64,000 nucleotides of DNA from Tessaracoccus lapidicaptus (lineage in GTDB: Bacteria; Actinomycetota; Actinomycetes; Propionibacteriales; Propionibacteriaceae), in the NCBI RefSeq assembly GCF_001693815.1, contig NZ_MBQD01000027.1, positions 1-64,000 of the forward strand. The letters are read 5' to 3'. Under the pieces are notes generated by a model, which was not told where the DNA came from, made no database searches, and was given only the letters and a program-made list of their open reading frames with translations. Within the stretch, counting starts at the first letter, position 1. Every line of letters begins with the position of its first letter. This document shows, piece after piece, positions 1 to 12,327 of the stretch. The translations under genes and the position numbers were made by a program.

Positions 1-25
1 CAGGATCAAACTCTCCGTCGAAAAA
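1..25 (-). rRNA. rrs: 16S ribosomal RNA, 5' tip (partial)
   Basis: The reverse complement of the first bases reads ACGGAGAGTTTGATCCTG, the universal 5' end of bacterial 16S rRNA (primer 27F region). Only about the first 25 nt are inside the window; the gene continues off the left edge. The exact mature 5' end near position 25 is an estimate. Confidence 0.93.
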
Positions 26-240
26 ACAAAAACCAACCACCACCAAAGGCAGCAGCCAGCCAAAAATGTTTCAATCAACAAAAACTTCAACCACTGACAA
101 AGACCCAAAAACTGGATCAATCAATCAATCATCAAAGGAATCCCAAACCAACCCCCAAAAGAGGGCCAGCCACGGGAAAAACACAGACACAGCCACAAAC
201 AACCATGCCTGCAAAAATTGGCATTGACTTTTAAAGTACG

Positions 241-258
241 CTGTTGAGTTCTCAAGTT
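241..258 (-). promoter_or_regulatory. rRNA leader element GAGAACTCAACAG
   Basis: On the minus strand this stretch reads CTTGAGAACTCAACAG, a motif found in the leader of actinobacterial rRNA operons, where leader sequences serve antitermination and processing. A partial second copy (AACTCAACAGCG) lies upstream around 488-500, between two of the promoters, so part of the leader appears duplicated. The precise function here is inferred from position and similarity only. Confidence 0.55.
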
Positions 259-313
259 TCGGTTGCTCACGCGCTTCCGACCTAGTGGTCATCCGCTCGA
301 GGCGACTCGTCCA

Positions 314-342
314 ACCTTACTCTGTCGCGATCGGCCGGTCAA
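314..342 (-). promoter_or_regulatory. rRNA promoter, nearest to 16S
   Basis: Minus-strand -35 TTGACC (337-342), 17-bp spacer, -10 TAAGGT (314-319). This is the closest of four tandem sigma70-type promoters to the 16S gene. Confidence 0.75.
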
Positions 343-435
343 ATCCGTGAGGATCAGTTCCGGGCTTCCCGAAGAGCTGCAGTTGCCACCTGACTAGGGG
401 CTTTGCTGGTCGACACCGCCGTAGCGGCCTGGCCT

Positions 436-464
436 ACTCTACCGGGCGACTGCCTCCCCGTCAA
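436..464 (-). promoter_or_regulatory. rRNA promoter, second
   Basis: Minus-strand -35 TTGACG (459-464), 17-bp spacer, -10 TAGAGT (436-441). Just after the -10 is a short GC hairpin sequence, CCGCTACGGCGG, which recurs in nearly the same form behind the third promoter. Confidence 0.75.
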
Positions 465-524
465 ATTCGGGGGACATCATCCGATCGCTGTTGAGTTGTT
501 GGGACCGCCGAAGCGGCCTGGTTC

Positions 525-553
525 ACATTACCCGTCCCGGGGCCTCCGATCAA
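525..553 (-). promoter_or_regulatory. rRNA promoter, third
   Basis: Minus-strand -35 TTGATC (548-553), 17-bp spacer, -10 TAATGT (525-530). It is followed by CCGCTTCGGCGG, a perfect stem with a TTCG loop, matching the equivalent position behind the second promoter. Confidence 0.7.
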
Positions 554-685
554 CTCGGGCCGCGGCTCTCAGCCATCGGGGCCTTGAGCGGGTTCTTCTG
601 AACGCACACTCGCCCCAACAAGAGGAGAAAAGGGATGTGGCTTCGGGTCCGTCCTTGCGTCCGGTGCACCGGCGAAGCGAGGTGA

Positions 686-715
686 ACACTACCCACACCG
701 GCCCGCGGGGCGCAA
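686..715 (-). promoter_or_regulatory. rRNA promoter, most distal (weaker match)
   Basis: Minus-strand -35 TTGCGC (710-715), 18-bp spacer, -10 TAGTGT (686-691). The match is poorer than for the other three, but spacing and neighbourhood fit a fourth upstream rRNA promoter. It lies back to back with the capA-like gene. Confidence 0.45.
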
Positions 716-748
716 ATCGTCGCCGGGTCGCCGTCGTAGGCTGTGCCC

Positions 749-1954
749 ATGAAAGCGTCCCCGGTGCTTCTGGCCCTACTGGCCGTCGTGTCGTGCGCCC
801 CGGCACCGGGCCAACCCGCGGCGCCACCCGAGGACTCCGCCCCAACCGGGGTCGTCCAGTCGCCCACCCGTGCGGAGCAGTCACCCACCGCGGAGTCGCC
901 GTCGCCGTCCCCCTCCCCCTCACCGTCGCGTGTCGCCACCATCAACGTGAGCGGCGATCTCCTGTGGCACAACAGCCTCTGGGACAGCGCCGCGCTGGAC
1001 GCCAAGGCCACCGGCGCGGCGAAGTTCGACTTCGCCCCCCAGTTGGCAGCGCTGGGACCGTACGTGTCGGAGGCGGATCTCGGCATCTGTCACTCGGAAG
1101 TGCCGTTCGCGCCGCCGGCCGGGCCGTACAAGAACTACCCGATGTTCGCGGCACCCCAGGAGATCGCGCCCGCGCTGGCCGCCACGGGGTGGGACCTGTG
1201 CACCACGGCGTCGAACCACACGATGGACGCCGGCTGGGACGGCCTGGTGCGGACCATCGAGGTCCACCGGGCGGCGGGGATTCTGACGGCGGGCACCTAC
1301 GCCACCGAGGAGGCGGCCCGGACCCCGGTGATCCACACCACCGACGAGGGGGTCCGGATCGCCGTCATCAGCCAGACGTACGGTCTCAACGGGCTCCCGA
1401 AGTCGAAGGGGCGGGAGTGGAGCGTCGAGCTGCTCGACGCGGACCTCGCGATCGCCCAGGCCCGCGCGGCCAAGGCCGCCGGGGCGGACATCGTCGCGGT
1501 GCACATGCACGCCGGCGATGAGTACTCCTCGGATGTCAACGCCCAGCAGCGCTCCTTCGCCGAGGCCGTCACCGCGTCCCCCGACGTCGACCTGGTCTTC
1601 GGACAACACGCCCACGTCGTGCAGCCCGTCGACAAGGTCAACGGCACCTGGGTGATCTACGGCCTCGGGAACCTCATCGCCGCCAGCGGCCCAGCGAAGC
1701 CGCGCACCTACGACGGCGTCATGGTCGACATCACGTTCACCGAGCAGTCCGACGGCGGGTTCGAGGCCACGGCCGCCGAGTTCGCCCCCACCTTCATCAG
1801 CAGCATGGCGGGGGGCCGCCCGGCACGCGTCCACCTCATCAGCGACGCGCTGGCCGCCGGGACGCCGCTGGAGGCGGAGATGAGGGCGTCGGCCGAGCGC
1901 ACGCGCCGCACGCTCCTCTCGCTCGGCGTCGAAGGGCTGACTGAGCGCGCTTAG
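749..1954 (+). CDS. CapA family lipoprotein (poly-gamma-glutamate / metallophosphatase-like)
   Basis: A 401-aa protein with a short hydrophobic leader ending in AVVSC, a lipobox-like site for lipid attachment, followed by a Ser/Pro-rich linker (about residues 45-60) as in exported lipoproteins. The body carries the CapA/PGA_cap phosphoesterase landmarks in order: SGDLLWHN, TASNHTMDAG, VAVHMHAGDEYS and FGQHAHVVQP, whose Asp/Asn/His residues would bind metal. CapA-like proteins act at the cell surface; the substrate here is unknown, and no capsule or polyglutamate genes lie nearby. The ATG at 749 is preferred over the in-frame GTG at 743 because a -10 box TAGGCT (737-742) ends 6 nt before it, suggesting a leaderless transcript. 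It converges with tyrS, overlapping by 4 nt. Confidence 0.85.
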   Translation: MKASPVLLALLAVVSCAPAPGQPAAPPEDSAPTGVVQSPTRAEQSPTAESPSPSPSPSPSRVATINVSGDLLWHNSLWDSAALDAKATGAAKFDFAPQLAALGPYVSEADLGICHSEVPFAPPAGPYKNYPMFAAPQEIAPALAATGWDLCTTASNHTMDAGWDGLVRTIEVHRAAGILTAGTYATEEAARTPVIHTTDEGVRIAVISQTYGLNGLPKSKGREWSVELLDADLAIAQARAAKAAGADIVAVHMHAGDEYSSDVNAQQRSFAEAVTASPDVDLVFGQHAHVVQPVDKVNGTWVIYGLGNLIAASGPAKPRTYDGVMVDITFTEQSDGGFEATAAEFAPTFISSMAGGRPARVHLISDALAAGTPLEAEMRASAERTRRTLLSLGVEGLTERA

Positions 1955-3204
1955 CCCGCGACGATCCCGCCGACGGTGCGGCGACCTCGCCGCAGCACCG
2001 CGAACCGCCCGTGGATCAGCCGATCGGGCGTGAGCACGAGGTCCGGGTCCGTGACCTTCTCGTTGTTCAGGTAGGCGCCACCCTCCGTGATCGCCCGCCG
2101 CGCGGCCCCCTTGGAGTCCACGACACCCGACAAGGCCATCGCATCGACGACCGTGAGCTGGTCCGTAACGGTCGGGGCCCCCACCTCCCGCAGCACACCG
2201 TCGAGGACCTCGGGGGCGAGCTCGTCGAGACGACCCCTGCCGAACAGCGCCGCCGCGGCCGCGACCGCGGCCTCGCGCTCCGCCGCGCCGTGCACGAGGT
2301 CCGTCACGTCGTCGGCCAGTGCACGCTGCGCGACGCGCAGATGCGGCGTCTCGGCCGTGGCCCGCTCGAGGTCCTCGATCTCCTCCCTGGACCTGAACGA
2401 GAACACCTTGAGGTAGTCGATGACCTTCGCGTCCTCGGCGTTGAGGAAGAACTGGTGGAAGGCGTACGGGGACGTGAGCGAGCCGTCGAGCCACACCGTC
2501 CCCGCCTCCGTCTTGCCGAACTTGGTGCCGTCGGCCTTCGTCAACAGCGGAGTGGCCATCGCGTGCACGCGGCCCTGATCACTGCGCCGGATCAGCTCGA
2601 CGCCGGCCGTCAGGTTCCCCCACTGATCCGACCCACCGGTCTGGAGCGTCACGCCGTGCCGGCGGAACAGCTCACGGAAGTCCATCGACTGGAGGAGGAC
2701 GTAGGAGAACTCGGTGTAGGAGATGCCGCTCTCGAGGCGCCTGGCCACGACGTCACGGGCCAGCATCCGGTTCACCGGGAAGTGCTTGCCGACGTCGCGG
2801 AGGAAGTCGAGGACCGACATCTCGGCGGTCCAGTCGTAGTTGTTGACCATCGTCGCCGCGTTGGGCCCGTCGAACGACACGAACCGCTCGACCTGGCCGC
2901 GGATGCGCTCGACCCAGCCGGCCACGGTCTCGACGGAGTTCATGATCCGCTCGCCCGACTCCTTCGGGTCGCCGATGAGCCCGGTGGCGCCTCCGACCAG
3001 CATGTAGGGCTGGTGGCCGGCGTCCTGCAGACGCTTGGCGAGCAGCAGCTGGACCAGGTTGCCGGTGTGCACGCTCTGCGCGGTCGGGTCGAACCCCACA
3101 TAGAACTTCACCGGGCCCGCGTCCAGGTGCGCGGCCAGCGCGTCCGGATCGGTCGAGTGGGCGATCAGCCCACGCCAACGGAGGTCGTCGAGGAGTGCGT
3201 TCAC
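1951..3204 (-). CDS. tyrS: Tyrosyl-tRNA synthetase
   Basis: Charges tRNA-Tyr with tyrosine in the cytoplasm. The class I fold is shown by FDPTAQSVHTGN (HIGH-like) near the N-terminus, the tyrosine pocket region with SDQWGNLTAG, and KFGKTEAGT (KMSKS-like). The last 70 or so residues form an S4 RNA-binding domain. The protein is about 417 aa, the usual bacterial length. The start is chosen at GTG 3204 because TATGCT (3212-3217) forms a -10 box exactly 7 nt upstream; the alternative ATG at 3216 lies inside that box and has no Shine-Dalgarno sequence. If 3216 is used the protein gains four residues. It follows argH on the same strand but probably has its own promoter. Confidence 0.93.
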   Translation of the reverse strand: MNALLDDLRWRGLIAHSTDPDALAAHLDAGPVKFYVGFDPTAQSVHTGNLVQLLLAKRLQDAGHQPYMLVGGATGLIGDPKESGERIMNSVETVAGWVERIRGQVERFVSFDGPNAATMVNNYDWTAEMSVLDFLRDVGKHFPVNRMLARDVVARRLESGISYTEFSYVLLQSMDFRELFRRHGVTLQTGGSDQWGNLTAGVELIRRSDQGRVHAMATPLLTKADGTKFGKTEAGTVWLDGSLTSPYAFHQFFLNAEDAKVIDYLKVFSFRSREEIEDLERATAETPHLRVAQRALADDVTDLVHGAAEREAAVAAAAALFGRGRLDELAPEVLDGVLREVGAPTVTDQLTVVDAMALSGVVDSKGAARRAITEGGAYLNNEKVTDPDLVLTPDRLIHGRFAVLRRGRRTVGGIVAG

Positions 3205-3247
3205 GCGGGTCAGCATAGCCGCCGACGTCGCGACGCCTCCGCTCGCG

Positions 3248-5142
<1,895 letters not shown>

Positions 5143-5150
<8 letters not shown>

Positions 5151-6315
5151 GAGCCGAGAGCAGGCCCGGCAGCGCCTCGACGAAGGGCGCCAGGTCGGCC
5201 GGGACGGCGATCAGCGGCGGCGCCAGCCGCAACACGGCCGGGCGCGGGGCGTTGACCACGAAGCCGGCGTCCAGCGCCGCGTCGGCGACGGCCGGCGCGA
5301 CCTCGCGGTCCAGGGTCACCCCGAGCAGCATGCCCCGCCCCCGCACGCCCGTGATCACAGGGTGCCCGAGGTCGCGGACCGCGGCGGCCAGCCAGGCGCC
5401 GGTGGCCCGTGCGTTGTCCAAGACCCCGTCCTCCAGGGCGTCGAGCACCGCGTTGCCGGCGGCCGCCGCCACCGGGTTACCGCCGAAGGTCGTGCCGTGC
5501 TGGCCCGGCTGCAACAGGTCGAGCGCGGGTCCGGAGGCCAGGCACGCGCCGACGGGGAATCCGTTCCCCAGGCCCTTGGCCAGCGTGACGAGGTCCGCGA
5601 CCACGCCGTCGGCCCGGTGCGCCAGGTATTCGCCGCAGCGGCCGAGGCCCGTCTGCACCTCGTCGATCCACAGCAGGGCGCCGGCGGAGCGGGTGATGTC
5701 GCGGGCGGCCGCCAGGAAGCCGTCGGGCGCGGGCACGACACCGTTCTCCCCCTGGATCGTCTCGACGACGACCGCGGCGGTCCGGTCGTCGACGGCACCG
5801 CGAAGGGCGTCGACGTCTCCGAAGGGCACGAACTCGACGTCGCCGGGCAGCGGTTCGAACGGCTCGCGGTACTTGGGATTGTGCGTGATGGCCAGGGCGC
5901 CCATGGTCCGCCCGTGGAACGACCCCTCCATCGCCACGATGCGGGTGCGCCCCGTGAGTCGGGTCAGCTTGAACGCGGCCTCGTTGGCCTCGGTGCCCGA
6001 GTTGGTGAAGAACACCCGGCTCCGCTCGGCGCCCGTGACCGCGGCCAGCCGCTCGGCGAGCCGGATCTGGCCCTCGGACGCGAAGAAATTCGACACATGC
6101 CCGAGCCGGCCGAGCTGGGCCGCGACCGCGGCGGTCACCCCGGCATGGTTGTGGCCCAGGGCGTTGACCGCCAGGCCGGACAGGAGGTCGAGGTAGCGGT
6201 TGCCGTCGGCGTCGTAGAGGTGGACGCCCTCACCGCGCTCGAAGACCCGCTTCGGGGCGCCGAAGGCGTTCATCATGACGGCGGAGTACCGCGACGTCAG
6301 GTCCGTCTGGTTCAT
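5143..6315 (-). CDS. argD: Acetylornithine aminotransferase
   Basis: PLP-dependent transfer of an amino group from glutamate to N-acetylglutamate semialdehyde. The 390-aa sequence has the class III aminotransferase landmarks [35 protein letters not shown] and the PLP-lysine site [16 protein letters not shown]. The ATG at 6315 overlaps the argB stop by 4 nt. Downstream it overlaps argR directly, leaving no room for argF, which sits here in many actinobacterial arg operons. Confidence 0.96.
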
Positions 6316-7235
6316 CCGTGCATTCCTCTCGCGGGCAGGGCCGGGGAGTCGGTAACCATGGTCCCCACGCCTTCGTCGGTGAAGATCTCCAGCAGCAGGC
6401 AGTGCGGAACCCGCCCGTCGATGACGGTCGCCGACGTCACGCCGCCCTCCACCGCGCGGACGCACGCCTCCATCTTCGGGATCATGCCGGCGTCCAGGCT
6501 CGGTAGCATCGCCCGCACCTCCGCGGTGCTGATCTGGGTGATGACCGACTCCTCGTCGGGATAGTTCGCGTACACGCCGGCCACGTTGGTGAGCATGACC
6601 AGCCGCTTGGCGCCCAGCGCGACCGCCAGGGCCGCGGCGGCGGTGTCGCCGTTGACGTTGTGCACCTGGCCGTCGCGGTCAGGGGCGACGGTGGCGACGA
6701 CCGGGATGCGGCCGGCGTCGATGAGGTCGAGGATCGCCGCAGGGTCGACGGAACGCACGTCGCCCACCAGGCCCAGATCGATCTCCTCGTCGTCGATGAT
6801 GAGCCCGCGCCGCTTGGCGGTGAACAGCCCGCCGTCCTCGCCCGACATGCCGACGGCGAACGGCCCATGCTGGTTGATGAGGTTCACCAGCTCCCGGCCG
6901 ACCTGCCCCACCAGCACCATGCGGACGACGTCCATGGCCTCCGGCGTGGTGACGCGCAGCCCGCCGCGGAACTCGGACGCGATGTCGAGGCGGCCCAGCA
7001 TCGCGGAGATCTGCGGGCCCCCACCGTGCACCACCACCGGCTTCACGCCGACGCGCCGCAGGAACACGATGTCCTCGGCGAAGGCGCGCTTGAGCGCATC
7101 GTCGGTCATGGCGTTGCCGCCGTACTTGATCACGACGGTCTGGCCGGCGTACTCGGCGAGCCACGGCAACGCCTCGATGAGGGTGGCGGCCTTGGCGATG
7201 AGCTCCGGCTGCTGCTGGGTGCGGGTCCTGGTCAT
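6312..7235 (-). CDS. argB: Acetylglutamate kinase
   Basis: Phosphorylates N-acetylglutamate, usually the feedback-controlled step of the pathway. Motifs visible: [10 protein letters not shown] (nucleotide-binding Lys-Gly-Gly), VHGGGPQI, and the C-terminal substrate region with VNGDTAA and LTNVAGVY. The length, 307 aa, is typical. The ATG at 7235 is preferred because AGGAAC lies just upstream; a GTG at 7268, which overlaps the argJ stop as GTGA, is an alternative adding 11 residues. Third gene in the operon. Confidence 0.95.
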   Translation of the reverse strand: MTRTRTQQQPELIAKAATLIEALPWLAEYAGQTVVIKYGGNAMTDDALKRAFAEDIVFLRRVGVKPVVVHGGGPQISAMLGRLDIASEFRGGLRVTTPEAMDVVRMVLVGQVGRELVNLINQHGPFAVGMSGEDGGLFTAKRRGLIIDDEEIDLGLVGDVRSVDPAAILDLIDAGRIPVVATVAPDRDGQVHNVNGDTAAAALAVALGAKRLVMLTNVAGVYANYPDEESVITQISTAEVRAMLPSLDAGMIPKMEACVRAVEGGVTSATVIDGRVPHCLLLEIFTDEGVGTMVTDSPALPARGMHG

Positions 7236-7264
7236 CTCGGTTCCTGGGGTCTGCGGGGTGCGGG

Positions 7265-8428
7265 TCACGTCGAGTACTCGGCGTTCTCCTTGACGTAGTC
7301 ATACGTGAGGTCGTTGGTGAGGATGGTCGCGGAGGCGTCGCCGGCATGCAGGTCGACGCGGACGTGGACGTCGCGGTGGCGGAGATCCACCAGTGCGCGG
7401 TCGTCGCCGATCTGGCCGCCGCGGCAGACCATGACGCCGTTGAAGGACACGTCGAGGTCGTCCGGGTCGAACGCGGCATCGGTGACGCCGATCGCCGCCA
7501 GCACGCGGCCCCAGTTCGGGTCGCCGCCGAAGATGGCGCACTTGAAGAGGTTGGAGCGCGCGATCTCGCGACCCACGGTCTCCGCGTCGCGCTCGTCGGC
7601 CGCCCCGACCACCTCGATGGCGATCTCGTGCGCGGCGCCCTCGGCGTCGGCGATCAGCTGCCGCGCCAGGTCGGCGCAGACCTCGGTGAGGGCCGCTGCG
7701 AATTCCTGCTCGTCCGGGGCGACGCCCGAGGCCCCGCTCGCCATGAGCAGGACGGTGTCGTTGGTCGACATGCAGCCGTCCGAGTCCGCCCGGTCGAAGG
7801 TGACGCGGGTGGCCTCGCGCAGGCACCGGTCCAGCGTGGCCGCGTCGAGGTCGGCGTCGGTGGTGACGACGACCAGCATGGTGGCGAGTCCGGGCGCGAG
7901 CATGCCTGCCCCCTTCGCCATCCCCCCGACGGACCACCCGCCGCGAGTGACGCCGGCCTGCTTCGGGACCGTGTCGGTGGTCATGATCGCCTGGGCCGCG
8001 GCCGATCCGCCGTCCGGGGACAGCCGCGCACACGCCTCCGCGACACCGGGCAGCAGCCGGTCCATGGGCAGCCGCAGCCCGATCAGGCCGGTCGAGCACA
8101 CCGCGACGTTGTCGGTGATGAGCCCCAGCTCGGCCGCGACGCGCGACGCGGTGGCCGCGGAGTCCGCGAACCCCGCCGCGCCCGTGCACGCGTTGGCTCC
8201 CCCGGAGTTCAGCACGACGGCCTGCACCTGGCCGTCGGCGACGGCCTGGCGCGACCACTTCACCGGCGCGGCGAACACCCGGTTGGTGGTGAAGACGGCG
8301 GCCGCCGCCATGCGGGGGCCCAGGTTCTGGACGACGGCGACGTCGGGCCGCCCGCTCGGCTTCAGGCCGGCGGTGACGCCCGACGCGGCGAAGCCGCGGG
8401 CGAGGGTGACTCCTGTGGTTTCGGTCAT
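7265..8428 (-). CDS. argJ: Glutamate N-acetyltransferase / amino-acid acetyltransferase
   Basis: Ornithine acetyltransferase that recycles the acetyl group from acetylornithine to glutamate, closing the cyclic arginine pathway. The self-cleavage site IMTTDTVPK is present: the second Thr becomes the N-terminal nucleophile of the beta chain. The 387-aa length is typical. The start at ATG 8428 gives an N-terminus like the family ([16 protein letters not shown]); a GTG at 8470 overlapping the argC stop would add 14 residues. The C-terminus ends in [12 protein letters not shown], the usual ArgJ ending. Confidence 0.95.
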   Translation of the reverse strand: MTETTGVTLARGFAASGVTAGLKPSGRPDVAVVQNLGPRMAAAAVFTTNRVFAAPVKWSRQAVADGQVQAVVLNSGGANACTGAAGFADSAATASRVAAELGLITDNVAVCSTGLIGLRLPMDRLLPGVAEACARLSPDGGSAAAQAIMTTDTVPKQAGVTRGGWSVGGMAKGAGMLAPGLATMLVVVTTDADLDAATLDRCLREATRVTFDRADSDGCMSTNDTVLLMASGASGVAPDEQEFAAALTEVCADLARQLIADAEGAAHEIAIEVVGAADERDAETVGREIARSNLFKCAIFGGDPNWGRVLAAIGVTDAAFDPDDLDVSFNGVMVCRGGQIGDDRALVDLRHRDVHVRVDLHAGDASATILTNDLTYDYVKENAEYST

Positions 8429-8466
8429 GGGCGCAAGCTTTCCAGTCGAGGGCTCGGTCGTGGGAG

Positions 8467-9525
<1,059 letters not shown>

Positions 9526-9599
9526 TTATGCCATTCGAGGATTCATGATCGGCCGAGAAGCCGACGCCAGCCATTCGCTGGGGTCGCGATCCTGCCTCG

Positions 9600-10273
9600 T
9601 TGGCTGAGGTCGTGCCCGACGGCGGAGCCGTCCGGGCGAGTCTCGAAGCCGACGCCGCAGGCGTCGATCCACCCGACCCCAGCACGAATAGCAGCCCCCC
9701 TCGGGCCCGGCTCCGGCATGGGGCCTCGAGGGCGGAGTTCGACGGCGTGTCGTGCTGGGGGTTGACTCGTTCGCTGAGGTCGCGCCCGACGGCGGAGCCG
9801 TCCGGGCGAGTCTCGAAGCCGACGCCTTCCCGTTCGCTGAGGTCGCGCCCGACGGCGGAGCCGTCCGGGCGAGTCTCGAAGCCGACGCCGAAGGCGTCGA
9901 TCCACCCGACCCCAGCACGAATAGCAGCCCCACTCGGACCCGGCGCCGGTCCAGGGCACTGAGGGTGGAGTTCGACGGCGTGTCGTGCTGGGGGTTGACT
10001 CGTTCGCCGAGGTCGCGCCCACTCGTTCGCTGAGGTCGCGCCCGACGGCGGAGCCGTCCGGGCGAGTCTCGAAGCCGACGCCGAAGGCGTCGATCCACCC
10101 GACCCCAGCACGAATAGCAGCCCCACTCGGACCCGAGGCCGGTCCAGGGCACTGAGGGTGGAGTTCGACGGCGTGTCGTGCTGGGGGGCTCGCTCGCTGA
10201 GGTCGTGCCAGTCTCGTTCGCTGAGGTCCCGCCCGACGGCGGAGCCGTCCGGGCGAGTCTCGAAGCCGACGCC
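9600..10273. repeat. Left array of 57-bp palindromic repeat (forward orientation)
   Basis: Five near-identical 57-bp cores lie at 9600-9656, 9770-9826, 9833-9889, 10026-10082 and 10217-10273, all in the same orientation, with truncated copies at 10003-10020 and 10193-10209. Each core contains an imperfect hairpin: CGCCC-GACGGC, loop GGA, GCCGTC, one bulged C, GGGCG. Between several cores a roughly 113-bp spacer recurs, giving a composite period near 170 bp. Each spacer holds the inverted pair CCCCAGCACGA / TCGTGCTGGGG (for example 9677-9687 and 9750-9760). The same core appears in the opposite orientation on the other side of the HNH gene. Confidence 0.9.
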
Positions 10274-10340
10274 GCAGGCGTCGATCCGTGACCGAACCGC
10301 CGATCAGAAATTGTCATTGCCTCCCGCAATAATAGGTCAC

Positions 10341-11789
10341 ATGAGCGACTTACGGGATCTCGGGCAGCGATACTTCGCCGCGCTCTGGGACGCCGTCGGC
10401 ACGCTCGACCGGGACGCGGCCAGGACTGTCGACCGGCTGGGCGGGCTGGTCGCCGCGGTCACCGAAGCCGAAGCCCAGCTCGCCGGTCTACGCCTCCACC
10501 TCATGCACGAGGCAAAGCTCGCCGCCGCGGAGGCCGTGATCGACGGGGTGCGGCAGTCGGTGCGCACCACCCCCGCCCAAGCCACCGCATCGTTGCGGCT
10601 CGCGCAGGACCTGTGCGACCGCTTCCCGCTGATCGGCGCCGCGCTCAACGACGGCTCGATCTCGCTGGCGCAGGCCGACGCCATCGTCACCGGTCTGCGG
10701 AAACTGCCCGCCCGGCTGACCCGGGCGGAACTGACCCGCTGCGAGCAGGAGATCCTGCAGCACGTCGACACCCTCGGCCCGCCTGAGCTGCGGGTCCTCG
10801 CGGCGCGGCTGGTGGAAGTGATCGACCCAGACGCATCGGACGCGGATGACGCGAAGCGCCTGGCTCGGGAGGAAGCGGCGGCGCATCGGGGCAGGTTCCT
10901 GCGGCTGGCGCCGGACTATCACGGCTCGATGCGCATCACCGGACAACTGCCGGTTGCGGATGCTGCGTTGTTGACCGCGCAGTTGGATGCGTTGATGCCG
11001 GACGCCTCCACCTACACCTCCGCCGGCGAAGCCCCGTCTCGGGACGCGCGTCGCGCGGATGCGTTGGTCCTGCTGACCGAGAAGGCCGCCAACACCGGAG
11101 CGCTGCCCAGGCATGGTGGGGACAGGCCGCAGGTGCACGTCACCCTCGACCTCGACACCCTCACCATCGGCCTCGGCAAGGCCGGCTTGATCGGGGTCGA
11201 TGACGTCAACGGCCTGTCGCCCGGGGAGGTCCGTCGCTTGGCGTGTGACGCCGCCATCATCCCCGTCGTGCTGGGCGGACCATCCCGGCTGCTGGATGTC
11301 GGCCGGACCTACCGCACCTTCACTCCCGGCCTGCGTGCTGCTTTGCTGCAGCGCGACGGTGGGTGCGCGTTCCCCGGCTGCACAGCCACCCCCGCGTGTT
11401 GCGAGGCGCATCACATCGTGCCCTGGTGGCAGGGCGGCGACACCAGGCTAGGAAACGGGGTACTCCTCTGCCCCCACCACCACCGCCTGGTGGAACCCGA
11501 CCCGTTGCAGTCCAAGCAATCACAATGGCGTGTCGATCTGGATCCGGTGACCGGGCTGCCGTGGTTCACCCCACCCCGACACATCGACCCCGCCCGACGA
11601 CCACGGCAACACCGCCGCTTCCGACTCCAACAGATCCGCGCCGGGGCACCACCCTGCCCAGACGACGACCCGCCAGACACCGGCCCACCGGAAGTCGACC
11701 CGCCCGAGACGGAGGTGTCAGCCGCCGACCGGCCCGACCTGGACGACCTCATCCGCCGCTCCGCCCACATCTGGGGCGACGGCACCTGA
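10341..11789 (+). CDS. DUF222 / HNH endonuclease (13E12 repeat family)
   Basis: A 482-aa protein with a helical DUF222 domain over about residues 20-330 and a C-terminal HNH nuclease domain around 345-395. The nuclease shows CAFPGC (metal cysteine pair), EAHHIVPW (catalytic His region) and LLCPHHHRLVE. The tail is acidic and proline-rich. Proteins of this type occur in many copies in actinobacterial genomes (13E12 family of mycobacteria), but their role is not established. The ATG at 10341 starts the conserved domain; the open frame running in from 10158 is only repeat sequence. The gene is bracketed by inverted arrays of a 57-bp palindromic repeat, which suggests a mobile or repeat-propagating unit. 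Confidence 0.88.
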   Translation: MSDLRDLGQRYFAALWDAVGTLDRDAARTVDRLGGLVAAVTEAEAQLAGLRLHLMHEAKLAAAEAVIDGVRQSVRTTPAQATASLRLAQDLCDRFPLIGAALNDGSISLAQADAIVTGLRKLPARLTRAELTRCEQEILQHVDTLGPPELRVLAARLVEVIDPDASDADDAKRLAREEAAAHRGRFLRLAPDYHGSMRITGQLPVADAALLTAQLDALMPDASTYTSAGEAPSRDARRADALVLLTEKAANTGALPRHGGDRPQVHVTLDLDTLTIGLGKAGLIGVDDVNGLSPGEVRRLACDAAIIPVVLGGPSRLLDVGRTYRTFTPGLRAALLQRDGGCAFPGCTATPACCEAHHIVPWWQGGDTRLGNGVLLCPHHHRLVEPDPLQSKQSQWRVDLDPVTGLPWFTPPRHIDPARRPRQHRRFRLQQIRAGAPPCPDDDPPDTGPPEVDPPETEVSAADRPDLDDLIRRSAHIWGDGT

Positions 11790-11816
11790 CCTGCGCCCCG
11801 GGGGATCGACGCCTAC

Positions 11817-12014
11817 GGCGTCGGCTTCGAGACTCGCCCGGACGGCTCCGCCGTCGGGGCGCGACCTCAGCGAACGGACAGGCACGACCGCAGCGAGCGG
11901 GGTTGGGGGCGGCGTCGGCTTCGAGACTCGCCCGGACGGCTCCGCCGTCGGGCGCGACCTCAGCGAACGAGGTCGGCACGACCTCAGCGAACGGGTGGCG
12001 CGACCTCAGCGTCG
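11817..12014. repeat. Right array of 57-bp palindromic repeat (reverse orientation)
   Basis: Two full cores at 11817-11874 (one extra G) and 11911-11967, plus truncated pieces at 11883-11900, 11975-11993 and 11998-12014, all reverse complement relative to the left array. The array begins 27 nt after the HNH stop codon. Confidence 0.88.
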
Positions 12015-12327
12015 GTGGGGAATCCCGCGAGGGGGTGGGACTGTGGGGCGGCTGCGCGCAGGGACGCCCAACCCGAGGATCACCAAACTGGCGTCCCGCC
12101 TAGACAGACCCGACCCCCGGGCCGCCCCACCGGCACGCCCCCGAACCCGCCCACGCCACCGTCGGAACCAGTGGGGGGAGACGGGAGTCGACGCTCGGGC
12201 GGCCTCAACTACCCGACCCCAGCGACGCACTCGGCCGAACACAACACCGGACAAGAAGGGCCGCCCGGGCGACGGGTCACGGCTCCCCGCACCTTCAGTG
12301 GATGGGCCTTGGGAGATCGACGCCTGC
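12015..12327. other. Intergenic stretch between repeat clusters, no gene recognised
   Basis: About 310 bp of proline/arginine-type GC-rich sequence lies between two repeat clusters. Several frames are open but none has a credible start, codon pattern or recognisable product. Confidence 0.5.

Noticed and set aside
403-1521. Long open frames antisense to or overlapping capA, and similar ones across the arg, pheT and tyrS genes
   Set aside because: They are Arg/Gly/Pro/His-rich shadow frames caused by high GC content and lie over genes with clear motifs in another frame.
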